From contig NZ_CP060783.1 of assembly GCF_014489535.1 (NCBI RefSeq), positions 1,860,001 to 1,924,000 of the forward strand: a DNA stretch of 64,000 nucleotides, given 5' to 3'. Under the pieces are notes generated by a model. That model had not been told where the DNA came from and ran no database searches. It was given only the letters and a program-made list of their open reading frames with translations. This document shows positions 46,633 through 55,724 of the stretch, piece after piece. Within the stretch, counting starts at the first letter, position 1. Every line of letters starts with the position of its first letter. A program made the translations under genes and the position numbers. Origin of the DNA: Diaphorobacter aerolatus. GTDB lineage: Bacteria; Pseudomonadota; Gammaproteobacteria; Burkholderiales; Burkholderiaceae_C.

Positions 46633-48498
46633 ATGCCACCGAATTTTCGTCGCATTCACAAGGCTATTGTCTTTGTCATGCTTCTCGTGACATCGCATTT
46701 GGTCACTGCTCAGAGCGCCTCTACGACTCAGGCCCGCCGCCTTCCGTTGATCATTGCGCCCAATCTTGTCGGTGAATTCATCTGCCCCAAATCGGCTGCA
46801 GACAGCAGTGGTGTCACGACGCAAGCACAGGCAGTGGATTTCTGCGCCAAACATGGTGAAACTGGCGCTATAGCCGTCAACACGTTGCTCGATCGATTGG
46901 AACCAGGCGGCCCCAAGGGCGACGTGCAGGTGGGCTACACGCTCACATTGCAATTGCTCGGTCTCTACAGGAAAAGTGGCACGGGCTGGCAGATCGATGA
47001 AAGCCATGTGGATGCCTCGCTGCAACTCATCCGTGAGATCAGGCGGCCCGTGGTGATCTACCTGGCTGCGGACCACTTCGACACGGTCGGGCCGCTCGCC
47101 GAGGAACTCGCGAAAGATCCGCGCAACCTGATGGCGTTGAGCGATGGCACGCCACCCCAACTGGGTTATTTCGGCTACACCATCCTGCCGTACACACTGT
47201 CGACCGACCCGACGATTCCGGTGAACATGTATCGCTACGCGGCGCTGGAATATATCGCTGGCAAGCTGCGGACGCTGCCGAGGGAGGCGCAGGAGCGCAT
47301 CGTCGCCGTCAACCTTGTGGGTGAACTGCACCACATGTTTCCCGATTTCGAGAACGGCATGGGTCTGAAGCAGGAGATGCGGGTCACGGACTACAGCCCC
47401 GTTTCGGTAGCCGGATTCAGGCAATGGCTGAAAACCAAATATACGAGCGTGCAGACGCTTGCCCAACGCACCGGATTGCAATACGCAAGTTTCGATGAGG
47501 TACCCGCACCCGCCAAGGACATTCGCAAAGACAAGCTGCAAAGCTTTGGCGAACATTACGACGCGTATGCGAACGGCATTCTGCCCATCGGTGGCTGGTT
47601 GTGGGATCCCGCAGGTGCCGTCAAACGCCTCGATCTGTATGTCGATGGTAAGCAGGCCGGCACAGTCAGCCAGCAGTTGAACCGGCTCGACGTCTATCGC
47701 GCCGTCGAAGAAATCACCTCGCCCAATACCGGTTATCGCATCGACTACGACTACAGCGGACTCAGACCCGGAAAGCATCTGGCGCAGATCGTCGCGGTGT
47801 CTGGCAACGGCAGCAAGTCGCTGCTTGGTGAACGTGAATTCGTGGTGGTGCCGCGCAATCAATCGGCCACTGGCACGCGCACTCCTTCCGGTTTGAAGAG
47901 CTTGCCCTCTTCGGAAAAGGTGGTTTCCGGCATCCGCACCTATATGGACACGCCCAAGCCGCTGCAGGATCTGTACTTTAATCCGCTCGCACGGGACTGG
48001 AATACCTACCGCGCCGCGCAGGTATATGCGTTCCTCCAGGATTTCCATGCGCGCGCGTTGAAGGCGGGCATTCCGGCAGACAAGCTGTATTCGCACCAGA
48101 TCGTGCCCAACGTGAATTCCTCCTGGAATCACGAGCTGTTCGCTGCCAACACCACGCTCTTTGGCAATACGCCGTGGAAGCAAGGACTCAACATGTACGG
48201 CGGCTCCACCAACAGTCCATGGATGCAGTTCTTCATTGCCGCGCGCAAAATCGCCGACTATGGCGTGCCCGAATTCAACCCCCAGCAATGGAAGCTCGAT
48301 GGCGTGCACCTGGCTGCCATGCAGACGCAGATGGACGCAGGCGCGCGCTTCATTGCTCCATACTACTTTTCGGTGATTCCGCAGCGTTTCAAGGCTGCCA
48401 CCGAGCACGGCGTGAATCGCATGGAACTCGGGCCCGACAACTCCAAGGACGGATCCGACAAGTTCTACAACGCCATCATCGAATTCGCGAAACGCTGA
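46633..48498 (+). CDS. Exported GH42-like putative glycoside hydrolase
   Basis: 621 residues. A signal peptide (IHKAIVFVMLLVTSHLVTAQ) is cut near residue 27. The sequence VNLVGELHHMFPDFENG followed by FRQWLKTKYTSVQTLAQRTG resembles GH42/beta-galactosidase-like TIM barrels, in which the Glu (E231 here) would be the acid/base. A beta-sandwich-like segment (about 317-400: RLDLYVDGKQAGTV, DYDYSGLRPGKHL) is inserted in the barrel. The late part contains QMDAGARFIAPYYFS. No exact family is assigned. It follows the glycosyltransferase by 24 bp, so it may trim or remodel the surface glycan made by this cluster. Confidence 0.65.
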   Translation: MPPNFRRIHKAIVFVMLLVTSHLVTAQSASTTQARRLPLIIAPNLVGEFICPKSAADSSGVTTQAQAVDFCAKHGETGAIAVNTLLDRLEPGGPKGDVQVGYTLTLQLLGLYRKSGTGWQIDESHVDASLQLIREIRRPVVIYLAADHFDTVGPLAEELAKDPRNLMALSDGTPPQLGYFGYTILPYTLSTDPTIPVNMYRYAALEYIAGKLRTLPREAQERIVAVNLVGELHHMFPDFENGMGLKQEMRVTDYSPVSVAGFRQWLKTKYTSVQTLAQRTGLQYASFDEVPAPAKDIRKDKLQSFGEHYDAYANGILPIGGWLWDPAGAVKRLDLYVDGKQAGTVSQQLNRLDVYRAVEEITSPNTGYRIDYDYSGLRPGKHLAQIVAVSGNGSKSLLGEREFVVVPRNQSATGTRTPSGLKSLPSSEKVVSGIRTYMDTPKPLQDLYFNPLARDWNTYRAAQVYAFLQDFHARALKAGIPADKLYSHQIVPNVNSSWNHELFAANTTLFGNTPWKQGLNMYGGSTNSPWMQFFIAARKIADYGVPEFNPQQWKLDGVHLAAMQTQMDAGARFIAPYYFSVIPQRFKAATEHGVNRMELGPDNSKDGSDKFYNAIIEFAKR

Positions 48499-48526
48499 GA
48501 ACTGCGCGCCGCATACATTGCCCGAC

Positions 48527-49318
48527 ATGCTCCCCCTTTCTCTCTGGCCCCTCACCGACCGCGCAAGGCTGCACGGCATCTTCACCGACATCGACGACAC
48601 GCTCACCACCGATGGCGCCATCACGCAGGATGCGCTGGATTCGCTCGCGGCCTTGAAAATCGCGGGGCTGCACGTCATCCCCATCACGGGTCGCCCGATC
48701 GGCTGGAGCGAGCCATTCGCCGCACAATGGCCGGTTGATGCCATCGTGGCCGAAAACGGATCCGTGGCTTTTCGCCATGAGGGCGATTCGCGTCTGCAAA
48801 GAAAAATCTACCAGCAGCAGGACGACTCCATACGCCAGCGCAACTACGCGCGCATGCAGGAGGTTGCTCAGCAGATCGTGCTCGAGGTGTCGGGCGCGAC
48901 GCTCGCGACAGACTCCGCGGGCCGCGAGACCGACATTGCGATTGACCACAGCGAGTTCACTCACCTGCCACAAAAAAGCATTGACCAGGCCGTTGCAATC
49001 ATGCGCGCGGCGGGCATGAACGCCACCGTGAGCAGCATCCATATCAACGGCTGGTTTGGGGATCACAACAAGCTCGAAGGCGCGCGCTGGATAGTGCGCG
49101 AACTGTTCGGGCGCGACCTGGATGCCGAGCTCGACTGTTGGGCCTACGTGGGCGATTCAACCAATGATCAGTTGATGTTCGCGACGTTCAGGAACAGCAT
49201 TGGCGTGGCGAACATCGCGCGCTTCGTTCCGCAGCTCAAGGAGCTTCCGAAGTACGTCACGCAGGGTGAGCGTGGTGCGGGATTTGCGGAAGTGGCGAGG
49301 GCGCTGCTGAATCGCTGA
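48527..49318 (+). CDS. HAD-superfamily phosphatase (mannosyl-3-phosphoglycerate phosphatase-like)
   Basis: 263 residues from ATG 48527. Class IIB HAD features: FTDIDDTLTTDG (nucleophile and acid Asp), VIPITGRP, a mixed cap domain (about 85-190), and the GDSTNDQLMF motif near the end. Related enzymes dephosphorylate sugar phosphates. Starts 29 bp after the GH42-like gene and ends at a terminator, so it is probably the last gene of the glycan operon. Substrate unknown. Confidence 0.88.
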   Translation: MLPLSLWPLTDRARLHGIFTDIDDTLTTDGAITQDALDSLAALKIAGLHVIPITGRPIGWSEPFAAQWPVDAIVAENGSVAFRHEGDSRLQRKIYQQQDDSIRQRNYARMQEVAQQIVLEVSGATLATDSAGRETDIAIDHSEFTHLPQKSIDQAVAIMRAAGMNATVSSIHINGWFGDHNKLEGARWIVRELFGRDLDAELDCWAYVGDSTNDQLMFATFRNSIGVANIARFVPQLKELPKYVTQGERGAGFAEVARALLNR

Positions 49319-49344
49319 ACACTCTTTCAGCCATCCAGACAAGA

Positions 49345-49365
49345 AAAGGCGCCAGAGGCGCCTTT
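49345..49365. terminator. Bidirectional terminator between HAD gene and gltL
   Basis: AAAGGCGCC / GGCGCCTTT perfect stem with a 3-base loop, an A-run before and T-rich tail after. Confidence 0.9.
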
Positions 49366-49426
49366 CTTTGTTTCAACTGCACGAACGGGCGAGGTTGCCC
49401 GTCGCCCGCCCTCGGGGCGTGTCCTG

Positions 49427-50164
49427 TCAGTGCTGCAGGATCTTGTTGAGGAAGTCCTTGGTACGCGGCTGGCGTGCGTCCGGGTTGCCGAAGAATTCGT
49501 CGCGCGAGCAGTCTTCGAGGATCTTGCCGCCGACATCCATGAAGATCACGCGGCTCGACACCTTGCGGGCGAAGCCCATTTCGTGGGTCACGCACATCAT
49601 GGTCATGCCTTCGTTGGCGAGGCCGATCATCACATCCAGCACTTCGCCGACCATTTCGGGGTCGAGCGCGGAGGTCGGTTCGTCGAACAGCATCACGATC
49701 GGGTCCATCGACAGCGCACGGGCAATCGCCACGCGCTGCTGCTGCCCACCGGAGAGCTGACCAGGGAACTTGTCCTTGTGTGCCGACAGGCCCACGCGGT
49801 CAAGCATCTTCAGGCCGCGCTTCTTCGCGTCGTCCGTGCTGCGGCCCAGCACCTTGATCTGGGCGATCGTGAGGTTTTCGGTCACCGAGAGGTGCGGGAA
49901 CAGTTCGAAGTGCTGGAACACCATGCCGACACGGCTGCGCAGCTTGGGCAGATTGGTCTTGGGATCATGCACGGCCACGCCGTCCACGAAGATCTGACCC
50001 TTCTGGAATGGCTCGAGCGCGTTGATGGTCTTGATGAGCGTGGATTTGCCGGAGCCCGAAGGGCCGCACACGACCACCACTTCGCCCTTCTGGATATTGG
50101 TGGAGCAATCGGTCAGCACCTGAAAGTTGCCGTACCACTTGGAAACGTTTTTGAGTTCAATCAT
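49427..50164 (-). CDS. gltL: Glutamate/aspartate ABC transporter ATP-binding protein
   Basis: 245 residues of the GlnQ/GltL type: Walker [17 protein letters not shown]-like [14 protein letters not shown], signature [15 protein letters not shown] and Walker [15 protein letters not shown]. It powers the GltJK permease. It lies 30 bp after gltK in the operon gltI-gltJ-gltK-gltL, all on the minus strand. Confidence 0.96.
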   Translation of the reverse strand: MIELKNVSKWYGNFQVLTDCSTNIQKGEVVVVCGPSGSGKSTLIKTINALEPFQKGQIFVDGVAVHDPKTNLPKLRSRVGMVFQHFELFPHLSVTENLTIAQIKVLGRSTDDAKKRGLKMLDRVGLSAHKDKFPGQLSGGQQQRVAIARALSMDPIVMLFDEPTSALDPEMVGEVLDVMIGLANEGMTMMCVTHEMGFARKVSSRVIFMDVGGKILEDCSRDEFFGNPDARQPRTKDFLNKILQH

Positions 50165-50194
50165 TTTTGAATTCCTCGGATGGGAGCGGCTTGG

Positions 50195-50866
50195 TCAGCG
50201 GATGATGGCGATCTTCTTGTGCAGGCGCTTGACGAACCACGAGAGCGCGTAGCAGAGCACAAAGTAGGTCACCGCAGCCATGAGATACGACTCCACCGGG
50301 CGGCCATAGTTCTTGCCCGCAATATCGAAGCCTTTGAGCATGTCGTAGGCGCCGATGGCGTAGACCAGCGAGGTGTCCTGGAACAGGATGATGGTCTGCG
50401 TGAGCAATACCGGCAGCATGTTGCGAAACGCCTGAGGCAGCACGACAAGGCGCATGTTCTGGCCGTAGGTCATGCCGACAGCCTGGCCGGCGAACACCTG
50501 ACCACGCGGAATGGACTGAATGCCCGCACGCATGATTTCGCTGAAGTAGGCGGCCTCGAACGCGATGAAGGTGACGATGGCCGAAGTCTCCGCGCCGATG
50601 GGCTTGCCGATGATCATCGGCATCAGCAAGAAGAACCACAGAATCATCATCACCAGCGGAATCGAACGCATGCCGTTGACATAAATGGTGGCCGGAATGT
50701 CGAGCCATTTCTTGCCGGACAGGCGCATGAGCGCGAGCAGTGTGCCGAAGACGATGCCGCCGATGGTGGCAATCACCGTGAGCATCACGCTGTACTTGAG
50801 ACCCTTCCAGACATAGTTGGAGAAAACGTCCCAGGAAAAGAATGACCAGTCGAGAGCGAGATTCAT
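50195..50866 (-). CDS. gltK: Glutamate/aspartate ABC transporter permease GltK
   Basis: 223 residues from ATG 50866. HisM-type polar amino-acid permease with about five membrane segments and the EAA loop (EIMRAGIQSIPRGQVFAGQAV). Its ATG overlaps the gltJ stop region, so translation is likely coupled. Confidence 0.95.
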   Translation of the reverse strand: MNLALDWSFFSWDVFSNYVWKGLKYSVMLTVIATIGGIVFGTLLALMRLSGKKWLDIPATIYVNGMRSIPLVMMILWFFLLMPMIIGKPIGAETSAIVTFIAFEAAYFSEIMRAGIQSIPRGQVFAGQAVGMTYGQNMRLVVLPQAFRNMLPVLLTQTIILFQDTSLVYAIGAYDMLKGFDIAGKNYGRPVESYLMAAVTYFVLCYALSWFVKRLHKKIAIIR

Positions 50867-50867
50867 A

Positions 50868-51620
50868 TCAGTGACCTCCTCCGCTGGCGGCAATCATGCC
50901 GGGTACACGCGAGCGCTTTTCAATGAACGTCATGATGCGGTTGACCATGAAGGCCGAGAACACATAGAGCGCCGTGACTGCCAGATAGACTTCCACGCCG
51001 CGCGCGGTTTCTTCCTGCGCCTGCATGGCAAACATGGTGAGCTCGGCGACCGACACCGCGAACGCCACCGACGAGTTCTTGAACACGTTCATGGTCTCGC
51101 TGGTGAGCGGGGGAATGATGATGCGAAACGCCATCGGCAGCAGCACATAGCGATAGGTCTGGAACGTGGTGAAGCCCACCGCCATGCCCGCATAGCGCTG
51201 GCCGCGCGGCAGTGCCTGGATACCCGAGCGCACCTGCTCGGCGATACGCGCCGAAGTGAACAGGCCGATGGCAAATACCACGAGCACGAAACCATCGACG
51301 CGCTTGAGCGCCGGAAAGATCGCCGGAATCACGTGATACCAGACGAACACCTGCACCAGCAGGGGAATGTTTCGGAACAGCTCGACCCATGCATTGCCGA
51401 GCCGCACGATCCAGGGCCGATCCGGCAACGTACGCAAGGTACCAATGATGGATCCGAGCACCAGCGCAATCAGCAACGAGAGCAGCGACACGGAAACGGT
51501 CCAGCCCCACGCAGACAACATCCAATCGAGATAAGTGATGTCGCCGTTTTTTCCAAAACAGCTTTGCCCGACCTCTTGGGTAATGGTGTCTTGACAGAAC
51601 ACCTGCCAATCCCAACTCAT
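50868..51620 (-). CDS. gltJ: Glutamate/aspartate ABC transporter permease GltJ
   Basis: 250 residues. Polar amino-acid permease with the QVF-type N-terminal loop (NIPLLVQVFVWYHVIPAIFP) and the EAA loop (AEQVRSGIQALPRGQRYAGMAV). The N-terminal MSWDWQVFC..ITYLDWML matches GltJ. It pairs with GltK to form the membrane channel. About 150 bp separate it from gltI, with an intervening hairpin that may reduce read-through. Confidence 0.95.
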   Translation of the reverse strand: MSWDWQVFCQDTITQEVGQSCFGKNGDITYLDWMLSAWGWTVSVSLLSLLIALVLGSIIGTLRTLPDRPWIVRLGNAWVELFRNIPLLVQVFVWYHVIPAIFPALKRVDGFVLVVFAIGLFTSARIAEQVRSGIQALPRGQRYAGMAVGFTTFQTYRYVLLPMAFRIIIPPLTSETMNVFKNSSVAFAVSVAELTMFAMQAQEETARGVEVYLAVTALYVFSAFMVNRIMTFIEKRSRVPGMIAASGGGH

Positions 51621-51722
51621 ACGAGCACCTCTTCATTCTTCAAACATGGAACCGTGAAGATCACGCTGATTTCCCATGGCGCACGATAGTACATAACGAT
51701 TTGCAGCCAACACGATTCAAAC

Positions 51723-51757
51723 AAAAAGCGCCCCTTCACCACGTGTCGAAGGGGCGC
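51723..51757 (-). terminator. Hairpin between gltI and gltJ, probable partial terminator
   Basis: A 10-bp perfect stem (51728-51737 with 51748-51757) followed by TTTTTG on the minus strand, 17 bases after the gltI stop. Placed like the hairpins that give a high ratio of binding protein to permease in such operons. Confidence 0.8.
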
Positions 51758-51773
51758 GACCTATGCTTCGGAA

Positions 51774-52676
51774 TTACTCGGGAAGCTTGTATTCTTCCAT
51801 CGGCTTGTCGTTAGGAGCGTCCCACGCAGCCTTGGTGGCGGCCGACAGCGGCAGGCCGATCTTCACGTTGTTCGGAGGAATCGGCTGCATGAACCACTTG
51901 TCGTACAGCTTGGCCAGCGAACCGTCCTTGATCTGACGAGCGATGGAGTCGTCCACGGCCTTCTTGAAGGCTGCGTCATCCTTGCGCATCATGCAGGCGA
52001 TCGGCTCGACCGACAGCACTTCGCCAACGATCTTGTAATCGGTGGGTGCCTTGGACTTGGAGATGTTGGCAGCCAGAATCGAGCCGTCCATGATGAACGC
52101 GTCGGCACGGCCGGTCTCCAGCATCAGGAAGGAGTCGGCGTGGTCCTTGCCCATAACTTCCTTGAAGCTCAGGCCATCGGCGCGCTTGTTCTTGCGCAGC
52201 GTCTGCACCGAAGTGGTACCGGTGGTCGTTACCAGCGTCTTGCCGTTCAGGTCCTTGATGCCGGTGATGCCGGAGTTGGCCTTCACCGCAATGCGCACTT
52301 CTTCCACGTAGGTGGTGTACGCGAACGCAGCGTCCTTCTGGCGACCCAGGTTGTTGGTGGTCGAACCGCACTCGATGTCCACGGTGCCGTTCTGCACCAG
52401 AGGAATCCGGTTCTGCGACGTCACGGGCTGGTACTTGATGTCCATCTTCGCCAGACCCAGCTGCTTCTGGACGTCCTTGAGAATGTTCTCACCCATCTCG
52501 GTGTGAAAACCCACGTACTTGCCATTGCCCAATGTGTAGCCGAGGCCAGAAGACTCGCGAACCCCGAAGGTCACGGTGCCTGAAGACTTGATCTTTGCCA
52601 GTGTGTCATTGGCCTGGGCGAATGCCGTGCCCGCAGCCAACACAGAAATAGCAGCGACCATCAAATGCTTCTTCAT
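51774..52676 (-). CDS. gltI: Glutamate/aspartate ABC transporter periplasmic binding protein GltI
   Basis: 300 residues from ATG 52676, with a perfect AAGGAG upstream. Signal peptide MVAAISVLAAGTAFA, then the SBP_bac_3 fold with GVRESSGLGYTLGNGKYVGF, VDIECGSTTNN (Cys of the GltI family) and DKWFMQPIPPNN. It binds Glu/Asp and delivers them to GltJK. The same family recurs in the next gene. Confidence 0.96.
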   Translation of the reverse strand: MKKHLMVAAISVLAAGTAFAQANDTLAKIKSSGTVTFGVRESSGLGYTLGNGKYVGFHTEMGENILKDVQKQLGLAKMDIKYQPVTSQNRIPLVQNGTVDIECGSTTNNLGRQKDAAFAYTTYVEEVRIAVKANSGITGIKDLNGKTLVTTTGTTSVQTLRKNKRADGLSFKEVMGKDHADSFLMLETGRADAFIMDGSILAANISKSKAPTDYKIVGEVLSVEPIACMMRKDDAAFKKAVDDSIARQIKDGSLAKLYDKWFMQPIPPNNVKIGLPLSAATKAAWDAPNDKPMEEYKLPE

Positions 52677-52810
52677 AGAATCTCCTTGCGTGTGAAGCGA
52701 AAATTGAATTGTAGTGATCTGAGCCTTGATTTTGATCATTGCAAAATGATCGATGATCCGCTCACCGTTTGTCACCTACCCACAATTGTGTATTGTGCGG
52801 AATTCTCGCC

Positions 52811-53697
52811 TCAGTTGGGGACCTCGCTTGTAGGGTATTTCCAGAAGTCCTTCAACAAATAGCTGATCGGCAGGTTCAGCGGCCGATTGGTCGGAGGGAT
52901 CGCCTGGTTGAACCATTTGTCATACAGGGCATAGATCTCGCGGCTGGAAATCAAGCGGCGCATCTCGTCATCCACCAATTTTTTGAACTCGGCGTCGTCC
53001 TTGCGCAGCATGATCGCGAGCGGCTCCGAGGTGATGAATCGGCCCACCACTTTCACGGACTGAGGGTTCTTGCTGTTCGCGACCAGGCCGTACAGCAGCA
53101 CATCGTCCATTACAAATGCGTCCGCCTCGCCCTTCACAACCATCGCCATCGCGGCGTCGTGATCCGGGGCTTCCAGAATATTCATCTGCAGATTGAGAGC
53201 GCGGTTCGCCTGCTGCAGCGCCGCCAGTGGCGTCGTGCCCTTGGTCGAAACCACCTTCTTCTTCTCGAGCTCGTCGATACGTTCGATTTTGCTGGCGGCG
53301 GGCACCAGCATGCGCGCACCCGTGATGTAGTGCGGGATGGTGAAGGCCACATCCTTGCGGCGCTCTGCGTTGTTGGTGGTGGAGCCGCACTCCAGATCCG
53401 CCTTGCCGGACTTGATCACTTCCACGCGATTGGCGGGGGCACGACCATGAACTGCACCGGCATGTTCTTCGCGCCGGTCTTCGCACGCACGACTTCGGCG
53501 ATGCGCAGGCACAGATCCATGGCATAGCCGACAGGTTTGCCGGCGTTCATGTACGAAAAAGGGATTGACGCCTCGCGGTGTGCAATGACGAAGGGCCCGC
53601 CCTTGGTCACGCGCTCCAACACACCCTCCGCACTGGCCGTCAACGCGAAAACGCTCAGGCCCAGGCACGTCAATGCCTTCCGATTCAGGACTCTCAT
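52811..53697 (-). pseudogene. Second GltI-type amino-acid binding protein, frameshifted
   Basis: With one added base, 295 residues: signal peptide (ALTCLGLSVFALTASA), FVIAHREASIPFSY, the ECGSTTNNAERRKDVAF motif shared with GltI, and an end DKWFNQAIPPTNRPLNLP. The raw frame is lost at GGGGG 53435-53439 (CCCCC on the coding strand); a sixth C gives VVPPANRVEVIKSG. It sits immediately upstream of gltI with its own start, so it probably arose by duplication and may give the same GltJKL transporter a second specificity. Likely intact in reality. Confidence 0.85.
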
Positions 53698-53895
53698 GGG
53701 ATCACCGTACTCCTTGGTCTACTCTGGAGCCAGAACCGTGCCAATGGGTTGGTCTGGCGCGCAACCACCCTCGCTACGCCTGCGAGCCTTGAAGCCCGTT
53801 GTTCTCAAATTTCAGCGGATGTATCGATCGGATGCTGTGAGTACCAATGCTAATTGCTACAGCAAATCATGCCAAAAAAACATAATCAACTATCG

Positions 53896-54840
53896 TCAAT
53901 CGAGCACGTTAGCTTCCGCCTTTTGACCTTGAAGATAACTCCACAGTGACTGGGCAAGCGAGTTGACGGGTTCCTTGCCGCTCGGTTTTTCGCGGTAGGC
54001 GCGCACTTCCATCACCATGCTGAATTCGCTGGAACCCGGCGGCGCAGCACTGACCAGCTTGTGCGCGCGCAGTTCTTTCTTCACGGCGCTATGCGGCAAA
54101 AACGCCACGCCGTGGCCCTCCATGGCCATGGCCTTGAGACCTTCGGCCATGTCGGTTTCATACACACGATCCAGATGGATGGTGGTGGCCGCCTCCTTGA
54201 GGATCAAATCGGTCACGCGACTCATGTAGGCACCCGGGGCATAGGCCAGATAGGGAAGCGGCTGCCCGGGCTTGCCCGGAAGGCAGTAAACGGGCAAGCC
54301 ATCGGCATCGGGTTTCACATAGGGCGCCAGCGTCTCCTGACCGAGGCTGACCATCTCGTAGCGGTCGGCGTCGAGCTGAATCGGTTGCGAAGGATGGAAG
54401 TAGGCGATCATCAGATCGCAGCCGCCTTCAATCAGACGCACCACGGCATCATGCACATTGAGCGCCAGCAGCCGCGTCTTCAGAGGTCCGAACTCGCCCC
54501 TGAGCATGGTGAGCCAGGCCGGAAAGAAGGTGAACGCCAGCGTGTGCGGCACGGCGAACACGATCATGTCGTTGCCGGTACTGGTGTGGGCACGCAACAT
54601 GGCGCGGGTGTTTTGCAGCGCCTGCAGCATCTCCAGCGCCTGGTCGTAGAGGGTCTTGCCGGCAGGGGTGAGACGTGTCGGATAGGAGCTGCGGTCCACG
54701 AGATCCATCCCCGCCCAGGCTTCGAGCGCCTGGATCCGGCGTGAAAAAGCAGGTTGCGTCACATGGCGCAATTGCGCGGAGCGACTGAAGCTGCGGGTTT
54801 CTGCGAGGCTGACGAAGTCCTCAAGCCACTTGGTTTCCAT
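53896..54840 (-). CDS. LysR-family transcriptional regulator
   Basis: 314 residues from ATG 54840 (METKWLEDFVSLAETRSFSR). HTH motif AQLRHVTQPAFSRRIQALEAW, then a periplasmic-binding-like effector domain. It reads toward the glutamate transporter genes and away from the divergent TRAP genes; either could be its target, and the location alone does not decide. Confidence 0.92.
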   Translation of the reverse strand: METKWLEDFVSLAETRSFSRSAQLRHVTQPAFSRRIQALEAWAGMDLVDRSSYPTRLTPAGKTLYDQALEMLQALQNTRAMLRAHTSTGNDMIVFAVPHTLAFTFFPAWLTMLRGEFGPLKTRLLALNVHDAVVRLIEGGCDLMIAYFHPSQPIQLDADRYEMVSLGQETLAPYVKPDADGLPVYCLPGKPGQPLPYLAYAPGAYMSRVTDLILKEAATTIHLDRVYETDMAEGLKAMAMEGHGVAFLPHSAVKKELRAHKLVSAAPPGSSEFSMVMEVRAYREKPSGKEPVNSLAQSLWSYLQGQKAEANVLD

Positions 54841-55124
54841 GGCGAGCATTATCCGCGCGCGGCCCGCACTCCATGCACGCGCCTGGACGGCGTGCAGAAA
54901 TCTTCGACGCCGCCGCACCACAATGGCGCGCTCCAATGGGCGACGTTTTCTTGCCCACTCGGGAACACCCCGACATAGCCCCGAATACTTCGGGGCAAAA
55001 TGCCCCGGTCACACGTTTGATGCAGCCCTTTGCACATGCCACCGAAAGGCTTGGATTCAGGGCATCCCTGCTGCGTGCAGTCTGCATTCCGTTTCCTGCC
55101 GAATTCCCGCCCCTGCCTTTTCAG

Positions 55125-55724
55125 ATGTCCTCCAACTTGCCCGCCGGACCGGATCACCAAGCCGCCCCGCAAACTCCGCCTCCCTCGCAACCGACCTCCG
55201 ACGAACCCCGATCATTGTGCATCGAAGACTGGCTTACCGTCATCGTCATGGCGGCGCTAGCGCTGATCACCTTTGCCAACGTCATCGTGCGGTACTTCAC
55301 CAGTTCATCGTTCGCATGGACCGAGGAGATATCGGTGTTTCTGATGATCGTGCTCGCGCTCGTTGCCGGTTCCGCTGCCGTGGCGCGTGATCGACACATC
55401 CGCATCGAATTCTTCAGCGAGTCAGGCTCCGCCCACCGTCGTCGCAGGCTCGCGCAACTGGGTGCCGTGATGGTCGCGCTGTTGTTCACGCTGATCGCCG
55501 TGCTCAGCATCCGTACGCTGTGGGACGACTACCGGTTTGAGGAAACCTCGCCGGGCATCGGCGTTCCGGTGTGGTGGTACACCATGTGGCTGCCGATTCT
55601 CTCGATTGCGATTGCGCTGCGCGCGGTCGGACTCTTTGTGCGCCGCTCGCGCCAGTCCGATGCCGAATACCTGATCGATGCCACCGTGACCGACGCGCCC
55701 ATGGCCGGAGACAAGCAGCCATGA
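55125..55724 (+). CDS. TRAP transporter small permease (DctQ family)
   Basis: 199 residues from ATG 55125; an open frame upstream to 54873 is unlikely to be translated. Four membrane segments (LTVIVMAALALITFANVIVR, ISVFLMIVLALVAGSAAVAR, LGAVMVALLFTLIAVLSIR, MWLPILSIAIALRAVGLF), with the DctQ motif ARDRHIRIEFF. Its stop overlaps the DctM start (ATGA at 55721), a coupled pair. Confidence 0.92.
   Translation: MSSNLPAGPDHQAAPQTPPPSQPTSDEPRSLCIEDWLTVIVMAALALITFANVIVRYFTSSSFAWTEEISVFLMIVLALVAGSAAVARDRHIRIEFFSESGSAHRRRRLAQLGAVMVALLFTLIAVLSIRTLWDDYRFEETSPGIGVPVWWYTMWLPILSIAIALRAVGLFVRRSRQSDAEYLIDATVTDAPMAGDKQP

Noticed and set aside
54873..55124. An 84-residue N-terminal extension of the DctQ permease
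   Set aside because: The extra residues are not membrane-like and overlap the divergent LysR promoter region; ATG 55125 gives a normal DctQ length.
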